Shown in pieces: positions 1-5,448 of a stretch of DNA of 8,396 bases. Made by a program: the position numbers and the translations under genes. Location: contig CAAGIR010000041.1 in the NCBI GenBank assembly GCA_900769975.1, positions 1 to 8,396 of the forward strand. Reading direction: 5' to 3'. The notes beneath the pieces were generated by a model. The model had not been told where the DNA came from and ran no database searches. It saw only the letters and a list, made by a program, of their open reading frames with translations. Position 1 is the first letter of the stretch. The number at the start of each line of letters is the position of its first letter. The stretch is from Spirochaetia bacterium (GTDB lineage: Bacteria > Spirochaetota > Spirochaetia > Treponematales > Treponemataceae).

Positions 1-159
1 ATTCCAGTCAAGACGACTTAGGACATAATCATTCTTATAAACAAATTCCGAAACTTTACCAGACTGAATGCCGCCTGAAACAGAAAGTTCAAAAACTTTT
101 GCATACGCCGAACTTGATATTAAAATAATTAAAACAGCTTTTAAAATTAAACCTTTCAT
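1..159 (-). CDS. Omptin-family outer-membrane protease, N-terminal part (3' end outside window)
   Basis: Fifty-three codons are read from an ATG at 159 to the window edge, with no stop. Residues 1-20 form a signal peptide: Lys near the start, a hydrophobic core, and a probable cleavage site after Ala-Tyr-Ala at 18-20. The mature start follows the opening beta-strand of omptins (OmpT, Pla): a Ser-Gly pair near 28-29, SGK at 33-35, a Glu then VY at about 38-41, and LSRLDW at 47-52, which matches the family's S-x-LDW motif. Omptins are 10-strand outer-membrane barrels that cleave peptides at dibasic sites using Asp/His residues; those residues lie beyond the window and cannot be checked. A GGA sits about 9 bases before the ATG as a weak ribosome site. 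The gene is 61 bp downstream of the lipoprotein gene on the same strand, with no clear terminator between, so co-transcription is plausible. Any other small outer-membrane barrel is the main alternative. Confidence 0.62.
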   Translation of the reverse strand, partial: MKGLILKAVLIILISSSAYAKVFELSVSGGIQSGKVSEFVYKNDYVLSRLDWN

Positions 160-220
160 TAAACATTTCCGTATGACTTGAATTATTTTAAATCTAATTC
201 AAATCAAGATGATTTTCTAT

Positions 221-1807
221 TTAGTATTTCATCTTATATTTAAATCCATCATCTGTAAGGGCACATTGGAAATCAAAAAGAGTCATAGCTTTCCAATTTG
301 TTTCAACTTTTTTATTAATAACAGGAATTATTACACCAATAACAGGACAAATAGAAAGATTTCCTCCAAGAATAAGGCGGTCACAGAAATACATGTCATC
401 GAATAGTTTTGGTCCAATACACCACCAATCATTACGTGCATCCGAAAGGTATGACGAAGCAAAAAGACCAAATCCAGGTTGAGCTCTAAATTCCATAGGG
501 ATTTCTAGTCCTGCAAAAACATATTTAAAACCAATTGAAATTCCAGGTTTTATAGTGATTTTTGGAATAAACTCTATGTAATATTTATCAGCTGATTTTA
601 AAGCACCTTGTTTATAGTCTTCTTTTCCTGCATAAAAAGCTGTATTGTTAATCGTATAAGGTTCAAAATACGGATCAAAATAGCTGTAAGGAATCAAAAG
701 GAACCACTTTCGCCTCATAGCCACTCCATAATTTGCACCAAAGTTTACCCCAGCACCAAACATTCCTGTATAGCCTAAAGCACAATTTATTTTAGATGAT
801 GCAACAATATTTAAATCTAGTTTAAAATCACCTTTTAAAGATAGTGTAATAGGTATAGGTCCAACCATTAAAGGAGGATTGTGTATATCAACAAAATCTT
901 TCTTAAAAATTGTATTATAATAATTTAAATTGGATAAGTTTGCATCTATGCTGAAATAAACTGCACCAGCAAGATTACAATTTACTTTTCCCCATCTAAT
1001 ATCCAAAGAACCTATAACGCCAAGTTTTAACTCGGTATTCAATTGTTTCATAAAATAAACGTCTTCTTTTACTTTATCATTTTTACCATCTTTCGTATCA
1101 TTATCATTTGTTTCTGTTTTGTCATCTTGTTTGTTGTCATTATTGTCTTTATCTTTATCATCTGTTGCATTCTTAATTGAAATTTTTGAAAGTGACATTG
1201 AATGGAATTTACTGAAATCTTTTTCAATTTTTTCTTTTTTATCCAAATATGCTTGATATGTTCTTTCTGCAGAACGAGAATCAACGGAATAAACATTTCT
1301 AGCATCAGAAGAATTGTAAGAAGATGTGTCAGGTAAATCTTTTATTTCATCCGGTTCAGGAGCATCACCTAAATCCATAGACAAAAGCGGAAAAACAAGC
1401 GTTACATCAGGCACTTCTGCAATTGCACGTGGCGATTCAGGAAAATACTTTTCTATGAAACGGCGTGACATTGCAACAAGTGTAAGGTATTTTGTAGAAA
1501 CATTTGTAACATAAACTAAATCTTCATAATTCTGATCATTTTCTTCAAGATATTTTTCGAATTTTTCTTCGTCATCAAGTGCGTCTTCTGAAATTCCAGG
1601 AAAAAGCGAAAGTATAAAATCTTTTTGGGCTTCTTCAAAATCATTTCTTTCTGATTGCGAAATAGAAACAGATTTATTTTCATCTATTATTATGTAAATC
1701 GAGGACAGATCAAGTAAAATCTCGTTTAGTCTGACAATGGCTTCATCTTGTGTGCAAGTACCTTTTTTAATTTTATCAGATAACTCTTCCCACAACGTTT
1801 CAGGCAT
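221..1807 (-). CDS. C-terminal part of frameshifted surface lipoprotein, predicted beta-rich outer-membrane domain
   Basis: This 528-residue frame ends at TAA 221-223. I do not recognise a named family. Residues 1-200 are acidic and mostly helical, with a RNDFEEA motif near 54-60. Residues about 215-250 are a low-complexity Asp/Asn/Lys linker. From about 255 to the end, alternating hydrophobic/polar stretches rich in Gly and aromatics look like beta-strands of an outer-membrane barrel or beta-sandwich. An exported domain of this kind needs a signal sequence, but this frame has none, and its first ATG (1807) has no Shine-Dalgarno, only an A-rich run. The same frame stays open upstream past the ATG, through a sensible-looking sequence (NIFYTDEQF and so on), to about 1870, where it meets the upstream lipoprotein frame. 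I therefore read it as the 3' part of one gene rather than a separate gene. Its true start is the lipoprotein ATG at 2751. Confidence 0.7.
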   Translation of the reverse strand: MPETLWEELSDKIKKGTCTQDEAIVRLNEILLDLSSIYIIIDENKSVSISQSERNDFEEAQKDFILSLFPGISEDALDDEEKFEKYLEENDQNYEDLVYVTNVSTKYLTLVAMSRRFIEKYFPESPRAIAEVPDVTLVFPLLSMDLGDAPEPDEIKDLPDTSSYNSSDARNVYSVDSRSAERTYQAYLDKKEKIEKDFSKFHSMSLSKISIKNATDDKDKDNNDNKQDDKTETNDNDTKDGKNDKVKEDVYFMKQLNTELKLGVIGSLDIRWGKVNCNLAGAVYFSIDANLSNLNYYNTIFKKDFVDIHNPPLMVGPIPITLSLKGDFKLDLNIVASSKINCALGYTGMFGAGVNFGANYGVAMRRKWFLLIPYSYFDPYFEPYTINNTAFYAGKEDYKQGALKSADKYYIEFIPKITIKPGISIGFKYVFAGLEIPMEFRAQPGFGLFASSYLSDARNDWWCIGPKLFDDMYFCDRLILGGNLSICPVIGVIIPVINKKVETNWKAMTLFDFQCALTDDGFKYKMKY

Positions 1808-2751
1808 TTTTTTAAGTAAAGCAACAGCACCATTATCAGATGCAAATTGTTCATCTGTATAAAATATGTTAAAAATGGTTCAAGTTCAGCAAATAATTTA
1901 TTCTCATTTTCTGTTTCAACATAATCATCTATTGATTTTAAACTGTAACCTGCATAAGAATCATTTCCAACTGCAGTAAAATATTCTCCTGTTGATTCTG
2001 CAATTACATAGTCACCATGAGAAATTCCTGGAATTTCATCAGAAGATGTTATAGCTCGAGAATCTGAATCAACAATTCCAACAATATAGATAAATTCTCC
2101 GTTTGAATTTAAACCATATAAACTTGTTTCGATTGCAGCACGACTTGGATTGTTAGTTTTAATAGTTGCATACATCGTTGTATACAAATCATTCATACTA
2201 CTTATAAACGAAAGAACCATTGCTTCTTCAAAATCATTTCGTGCAGGAACAAGTGGCGAGTATTTTAAATCTGGCTTTTTGTCACCAGAAATATCAACTT
2301 CATCACCTGCTTTTATCGTATAATTAGAAGTTCCGGCTACATTTCCGTCTGATTTATATTCTGTATATGTAAAAGAGATCCTTTCTTTTGAAACTGCCGT
2401 AATGGTAAGATAACCAAATTTTATTGTATCTATGTTGTCTGAATATTCTTGTAAAGTGTCATTAGTTTCATTTGTTTCTTCATAAAAAGTTACAGTTTGA
2501 TAATTAGATTCCAACTCGCTGGTTCGAATGGCAATCTGCGCTCCATTATAAATTTGACCATAACCCAAATTTCCCGGATTATAAACTAAAGAACCTCCAA
2601 TATAAGCCATTCTGGAAATTTCATCAAAACTTACATTACTTACATCATTTTCATTAGTAGGACTGTTTATACTACTATTACAACTTGTTATAATAACCGT
2701 AAAAAAAGTTAAAATGGTTGCAAGAAAAAATAATCTTATTACCTTTTTCAT
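1726..2751 (-). CDS. N-terminal part of the same lipoprotein gene (signal peptide and lipobox)
   Basis: The start is ATG 2751, preceded by a strong AGGGGGA ribosome site 6 bases upstream; a longer frame beginning at 2814 would start on the -35 box. Residues 1-23 are a lipoprotein signal peptide (MKK then a hydrophobic run), ending in an I-T-S-C lipobox with acylated Cys24, so the product should be membrane anchored. The mature part is Ser/Asn/Thr-rich. It contains GDKKPDLKYSPL and then RNDFEEA, a motif that recurs in the downstream frame. The family is not recognised. Codons 1 to about 294 read well. After 1870 the frame gives an unlikely hydrophobic and Lys-rich tail to a stop at 1726, overlapping the 221-1807 frame by 82 bp. 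A single extra base in the five-T run, or a -1 slip there, would fuse both into about 843 residues. As written, the gene is broken. Confidence 0.75.
   Translation of the reverse strand: MKKVIRLFFLATILTFFTVIITSCNSSINSPTNENDVSNVSFDEISRMAYIGGSLVYNPGNLGYGQIYNGAQIAIRTSELESNYQTVTFYEETNETNDTLQEYSDNIDTIKFGYLTITAVSKERISFTYTEYKSDGNVAGTSNYTIKAGDEVDISGDKKPDLKYSPLVPARNDFEEAMVLSFISSMNDLYTTMYATIKTNNPSRAAIETSLYGLNSNGEFIYIVGIVDSDSRAITSSDEIPGISHGDYVIAESTGEYFTAVGNDSYAGYSLKSIDDYVETENENKLFAELEPFLTYFIQMNNLHLIMVLLLYLKKCLKRCGKSYLIKLKKVLAHKMKPLSD
1870..1876 (-). other. Frameshift site joining the two lipoprotein frames
   Basis: On the coding strand the sequence is ATTTTTA, read in the upstream frame as CCA TTT TTA. 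The downstream frame is open only from a stop about 9 bases upstream of this point, so the switch must occur around here. One added T in the five-T run, or a -1 slip, continues into NIFYTDEQFASDN and then MPETLWEEL. Likely causes are a homopolymer sequencing error or a real single-base deletion. The heptamer is close to, but not, a canonical X-XXY-YYZ slippery site because its first base is A, so programmed frameshifting is possible but less likely. Confidence 0.65.
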
Positions 2752-2784
2752 AAAATTCCCCCTGAAAGTAAAAAAGATTAAAAA

Positions 2785-2814
2785 ACTATACTCCCCAAAA
2801 ATCAACTTTGTCAA
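2785..2814 (-). promoter_or_regulatory. Sigma70-type promoter of the lipoprotein gene
   Basis: On the minus strand there is a perfect -35 TTGACA (2809-2814), an 18-bp spacer and -10 TATAGT (2785-2790). The -10 ends 34 bases before the ATG at 2751, leaving a short leader with the AGGGGGA ribosome site. The spacer contains TTTTTGGGGA, which also occurs 45 bases before the hydrogenase ATG. Confidence 0.75.
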
Positions 2815-2876
2815 TATAAAGAAACTTTATTTTTTCAAATATTTTACAATATTTTTTTAGATATTTAGATTATTAA

Positions 2877-2963
2877 TGTTTACTAGAACGCGAACTAATT
2901 ACAATTCTATATAATTGAAACTTTCTTTGTTTTGTAATTGTGTGTAACTGTTAAGGAACGTTT
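2877..2963. repeat. Copy A of a diverged direct repeat with stem-loop potential
   Basis: The 63 bases 2877-2939 align without gaps to 3032-3094 with 49 identities by hand count. After an 11-base gap in copy B, TTAAGGAACGTTT (2951-2963) matches 3095-3107 at 12 of 13. Copy A keeps a pairable AATTACAA/TTGTAATT (2897-2904 and 2932-2939). It has lost the 5' hairpin seen in copy B. No gene is visible in 2815-3147. Confidence 0.6.
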
Positions 2964-2998
2964 AAATCAAATGGCTATAATTGCGCCATTTGATTTAA
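2962..2998. repeat. Perfect 14-bp inverted repeat
   Basis: Arms TTAAATCAAATGGC (2962-2975) and GCCATTTGATTTAA (2985-2998) flank a 9-base loop. No T-run follows on either strand, so this is not a typical intrinsic terminator. It lies between the two direct-repeat copies, followed at once by a second hairpin. Confidence 0.8.
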
Positions 2999-3001
2999 CT
3001 T

Positions 3002-3021
3002 AGAGTTTCTTTCGAAACTCT
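3002..3021. repeat. 8-bp hairpin AGAGTTTC/GAAACTCT
   Basis: A perfect 8-bp stem with a TTTC loop lies 3 bases after the 14-bp inverted repeat. Its outer 7 bp (AGAGTTT/AAACTCT) recur in a hairpin of the GC-rich island at 5115-5136. Confidence 0.7.
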
Positions 3022-3031
3022 CTTATTAGAC

Positions 3032-3107
3032 TGTTCGCTGGAACGCGAACGAATTACTCTCCTCGAAAGTTGAAACTTTCTTCGTCGTGTAATTTTAAGG
3101 AAGGTTT
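3032..3107. repeat. Copy B of the diverged direct repeat, with intact small hairpins
   Basis: It matches 2877-2939 over 3032-3094 and continues at 3095-3107. It contains three stem elements: GTTCGC/GCGAAC (3033-3038 and 3045-3050), GAAAGTT/AACTTTC (3065-3071 and 3074-3080), and an enclosing AATTAC/GTAATT (3052-3057 and 3089-3094). This looks like a structured non-coding repeat; no open frame of note crosses it. Confidence 0.6.
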
Positions 3108-3147
3108 TGTTTTTTTTGATTATCTTTTAGTGATCGGAATTTAAAAG

Positions 3148-3177
3148 AAAAAAAACTCATCATAGAAGATGAGTTTT
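3148..3177 (-). terminator. Intrinsic terminator of the tRNA-Gly transcript
   Basis: On the minus strand, arms AAAACTCATC and GATGAGTTTT form a 10-bp stem with a 6-base loop. They run into eight consecutive T, starting 5 bases after the tRNA 3' end. Confidence 0.8.
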
Positions 3178-3182
3178 CTAAT

Positions 3183-3255
3183 AGCGGATGAAGGGAGTCG
3201 AACCCTCGTCATCAGCTTGGAAGGCTGAGATAATAAGCCGTTATATGACATCCGC
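3183..3255 (-). tRNA. tRNA-Gly (anticodon TCC)
   Basis: This 73-base cloverleaf is on the minus strand. The acceptor stem is GCGGATG (3249-3255) with CATCCGC (3184-3190), and the discriminator is T at 3183. The anticodon loop is CTTCCAA on a TCAGC/GCTGA stem, giving anticodon TCC at 3219-3221, which reads GGA (and, by wobble, GGG) glycine codons. The T loop is TTCGACT on an AGGG/CCCT stem. The D arm is weak (three pairs). The 3' CCA is not encoded and must be added by nucleotidyltransferase. Its own promoter and terminator indicate a stand-alone transcript. Confidence 0.95.
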
Positions 3256-3269
3256 AAAAGTTATTTTAT

Positions 3270-3298
3270 ATGATATTAAATTTGTGCAAAAAAGTCAA
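3270..3298 (-). promoter_or_regulatory. Promoter of tRNA-Gly
   Basis: On the minus strand, -35 TTGACT (3293-3298), a 17-bp spacer and -10 TATCAT (3270-3275) lie 14 bases before the first tRNA base, which is the right geometry for a short-leader tRNA transcript. The rest of the gap to the hydrogenase stop (3299-3380) is AT-rich, and I see no clear hydrogenase terminator in it. Confidence 0.7.
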
Positions 3299-3380
3299 TT
3301 CATTTTAATCCTTTTTTTCAAATTTTTAATGAATTTTCACTATTTTTAGCACATTTGAATATCACATCTTTTTCCGCAAT

Positions 3381-4844
3381 TTATTTTACTTCGCAATCAG
3401 AATCCTTCACATATTTATCAAGCTGAACACTTGCAACCGTAGTTTTTGAAATAACACACGGACCTGCAATACAGCCACCCTCACAAGACATCACTTCAAC
3501 AAGATTTCCTGCATTCTCAGGCGGTTCAATTTTTCCAGCATTGATATCTCCATACATTTTAAGTTTTTTCATACCGTCTTTGTTTAATCCGTTTATGACA
3601 TCAACTTTCAGAATTTCAGGATTTTTCAAACGTGATTTTACAGCATTTGCAACGCCGCCAGTTTTTGCAAAATTTCGTGCCGTACTGCTTGGTTTATCTT
3701 TTTTTTCTATAGATTCAAGCTTGGAAAGTTCAATTTCTTTAGCAATAAAAAATGCATTCAATTCTTCAGCAGTGATTACATAATCAACATTTTCATCATC
3801 AAAACCTTCCCTTCTTTTTGCAAGACAAGGACCAATAAAAACACAAACAGCCTGAGGATCTTCTTTTTTGACAAGTTCCGCAGTATAATGCATAGGACTT
3901 CTTGTTTCAGAAACACAGGAATCCAAATCAGGCACATGAATATGAACAGCCCTGACATAAGCAGAACAGCAGGAAGTAGTCATAAGTTTATCACCTTTTT
4001 CCATTCGGTGTTCAAATTCTGAAGCTTCTTTGTTTGCCGTAATATCGGCACCCACAGCAACTTCCACACAATTAGAAAAACCAAGTTTTAAAAGACCGTT
4101 TTCAATTTGACCTGCAGAAACCCTGAATTGAGAAGCAATTGACGGAGCATAAATTGCAGTAACCTTTTCGCCATTCATGATATGTTTAATAACATCAACA
4201 AGCTGACTTTTGTCCATCATAGCGCCAAAAGGACATTCTTGCATACATTTTCCACAATAAATACATTTGTGAAAATCAATAATTTCATGACCATCTTCAC
4301 CTTTAGAAATAGCACCCACAGGACAAGCTGCTTCACAAGGCACAGTAATCTTAATAATCGCGTGATAAGGACAGTTTTGTTCACATAAACCACAGTGAAT
4401 ACACTTTTGAGCGTCTATATGAGCATGATGCACAACATGAATAGCTTTTTTTGGACAATTAACCATGCAAGGTCGAGCAAAACATCCTTGACACGCATTA
4501 GTTACCATAAAGTTTTGCTTTACACAACCGTTACAAGCTTCATGCAAAACAGTAATCATTGGCCATGTAGGCTTTTCCCGGGCAAGAGCTTCTTTTGCAT
4601 ATTCATCAAGTTCATTCTGTTCATTATAGTTTTCAACAGAAATTCCCATACGTGCAAGAATACGCATTTTTAAAAGTTCCCTATCATGAAAAATGCAGCA
4701 ACCAATCGGATTTGCACCCATAGGCTTCATTTGAGTTGGAATTTTATTTATTTCACGACTGTCAAGCATGCCAGCCAGCTGCAGTTTTGCAATCCTTACT
4801 AAAAGTTCTTTTTTGACATTTGTAGCATTATTGTTGATATTCAT
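3381..4844 (-). CDS. Minimal [FeFe] hydrogenase, group B type
   Basis: The product is 487 residues from ATG 4844. A TTG 15 bases upstream is an alternative start; neither has a clear ribosome site. The enzyme would reduce protons with electrons from reduced ferredoxin (or the reverse) in the cytoplasm. A short helical N-terminus with a Cys49-Cys50 pair precedes the iron-sulfur domain: C104/C107, then C118-x2-C121-x4-C126-x3-C130, and two ferredoxin motifs Cx2Cx2Cx3CP at 148-158 and 194-204. The catalytic H-cluster domain follows, with L1 TSCCSAY (290-296; C292 proton-transfer, C293 ligand), L2 GPCLAK (338-343; C340) and L3 MSCEGGC (452-458; C454, C458). L1 normally reads TSCCP; here Pro is Ser. 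There is no N-terminal [2Fe-2S] domain and no visible HydB or HydC partner, which fits a monomeric group B enzyme. The maturases HydEFG are not in the window. Confidence 0.9.
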   Translation of the reverse strand: MNINNNATNVKKELLVRIAKLQLAGMLDSREINKIPTQMKPMGANPIGCCIFHDRELLKMRILARMGISVENYNEQNELDEYAKEALAREKPTWPMITVLHEACNGCVKQNFMVTNACQGCFARPCMVNCPKKAIHVVHHAHIDAQKCIHCGLCEQNCPYHAIIKITVPCEAACPVGAISKGEDGHEIIDFHKCIYCGKCMQECPFGAMMDKSQLVDVIKHIMNGEKVTAIYAPSIASQFRVSAGQIENGLLKLGFSNCVEVAVGADITANKEASEFEHRMEKGDKLMTTSCCSAYVRAVHIHVPDLDSCVSETRSPMHYTAELVKKEDPQAVCVFIGPCLAKRREGFDDENVDYVITAEELNAFFIAKEIELSKLESIEKKDKPSSTARNFAKTGGVANAVKSRLKNPEILKVDVINGLNKDGMKKLKMYGDINAGKIEPPENAGNLVEVMSCEGGCIAGPCVISKTTVASVQLDKYVKDSDCEVK

Positions 4845-4955
4845 AACAAAAGTATACAAAAATTAATCATTTTTTTCTATATAACTATTCCCCAAAAACA
4901 AGTTTCTTCTATAATAAAAGATAAATTTTAGTTATTTTTATTTTCTTCTTTTGGG

Positions 4956-5175
4956 TGGCTTTTTGCTCCGCAAAAAACAGGCTGTCCAGCATTCCGCTAT
5001 CGCTCCAGCCTCCTCGTCGCTTCGCTCCTGCGGTGGCCGGCTTCGCCGTGCTTCCCATCCTTGCCACGAACGTGGTGAGCGGCAAGGCGTGCGCGCTAGC
5101 GCACAATTAAATACAGAGTTTGCGTTAGCAAACTCTTGGCATGATACTTGTATCATGCCCCCCATCCTTGCCACG
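4956..5175. repeat. GC-rich hairpin-packed island, probable interspersed repeat
   Basis: Base composition jumps to clearly GC-rich between AT-rich flanks. Successive stem-loops are TTTTTGC/GCAAAAA (4960-4976), CGGC/GCCG (5038-5048), CCTTGCC/GGCAAGG (5059-5087) alternating with CCACG/CGTGG (5064-5075), GTGCGC/GCGCAC (5089-5104), AGAGTTTGC/GCAAACTCT (5115-5136) and GGCATGATAC/GTATCATGCC (5138-5159). A 15-bp direct repeat CCCATCCTTGCCACG occurs at 5054-5068 and 5161-5175. Several frames are open on both strands only because the DNA is GC-rich; none has a ribosome site or a recognisable product. The composition suggests a separate origin from the neighbouring genes. Possible roles are a mobile or REP-like element or a structured RNA; the sequence alone does not decide. 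Confidence 0.6.
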
Positions 5176-5212
5176 GTTTAAAAGGGGATATACCTTGTTT
5201 TTTGAATACAGC

Positions 5213-5332
5213 AATCACCTTTTTTTATCTTTAATCAAAAAAAACTTGTTCTTTCTATATAATATTCAATATTTTGATATTCACAAAATAATATAAAAAT
5301 ATTATTATATAAAATGGTAAAAAAAGGTGATT
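5213..5332. repeat. Perfect 15-bp inverted repeat framing an AT-rich 90-bp core
   Basis: The arms are AATCACC followed by seven T and A (5213-5227), and its exact complement T, seven A, GGTGATT (5318-5332). Inside are TATTTTG/CAAAATA (5270-5276 and 5284-5290) and an imperfect TATATAATATT pairing (5256-5266 with 5298-5311), so the 120 bp can fold as a nested palindrome. Matching in such AT-rich sequence is partly expected by chance; the AATCACC/GGTGATT ends are the informative part. It lies directly upstream of the dehydrogenase promoter. Confidence 0.6.
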
Positions 5333-5346
5333 TTTACATTACTATG

Positions 5347-5370
5347 TGATATAATTATTTATCTTATAAT
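5347..5370 (+). promoter_or_regulatory. Candidate promoter region for the dehydrogenase-fumC pair
   Basis: An extended -10, TGA-TATAAT (5347-5355), and a second TATAAT (5365-5370) lie about 80-95 bases before the ATG at 5449. No good -35 is visible for either. A short inverted repeat GTGATAT/ATATCAC (5346-5352 and 5378-5384) brackets both -10 boxes and could be an operator. The leader also has a CCGC/GCGG mini-hairpin (5420-5431) just before the ribosome site. Confidence 0.4.
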
Positions 5371-5448
5371 TTTGTGGATATCACTGTAATCAATATCTTT
5401 TAATTAAAGGTTAATATTTCCGCTGATGCGGTTAAAAAGGAGACAAAT

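Noticed and set aside
206..235. AAGATGA/TCATCTT hairpin at the lipoprotein stop codon
   Set aside because: A 7-bp stem with a 16-base loop and no T-run is too weak to call a terminator.
209..406. 65-codon plus-strand frame
   Set aside because: It is antisense to the end of the lipoprotein gene, with no ribosome site and no recognisable features.
1069..1514. Short frames within the lipoprotein gene on both strands
   Set aside because: They are shadows of the real reading frame; their composition is low-complexity (Lys/Met/Ile) or Ser-rich and no start signals are present.
2752..2814. Longer lipoprotein start at 2814
   Set aside because: The start codon there is the TTG of the -35 box TTGACA, and the extension would place residues before a perfect MKK signal peptide that has its own strong ribosome site.
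2877..3107. CRISPR array
   Set aside because: There are only two diverged copies with a structured interval, no series of regular repeats with unique spacers, and no cas genes.
3541..4673. Several 60-92 codon frames overlapping the hydrogenase gene
   Set aside because: They lie entirely inside a well-supported conserved gene and have no ribosome sites.
4845..4859. TTG start five codons upstream of the hydrogenase ATG
   Set aside because: It has no ribosome site and adds no family-conserved residues; ATG 4844 is preferred, though its ribosome site is also weak.
4909..5181. Open frames on both strands across the GC-rich island (65-78 codons)
   Set aside because: Frames are open on both strands at once because the DNA is GC-rich and palindromic. 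They have no ribosome sites, no known domain, and start inside hairpins.
5213..5332. MITE or insertion sequence with 15-bp terminal repeats
   Set aside because: The flanks show no target-site duplication and the core is simple A/T sequence; it is kept only as an inverted repeat.
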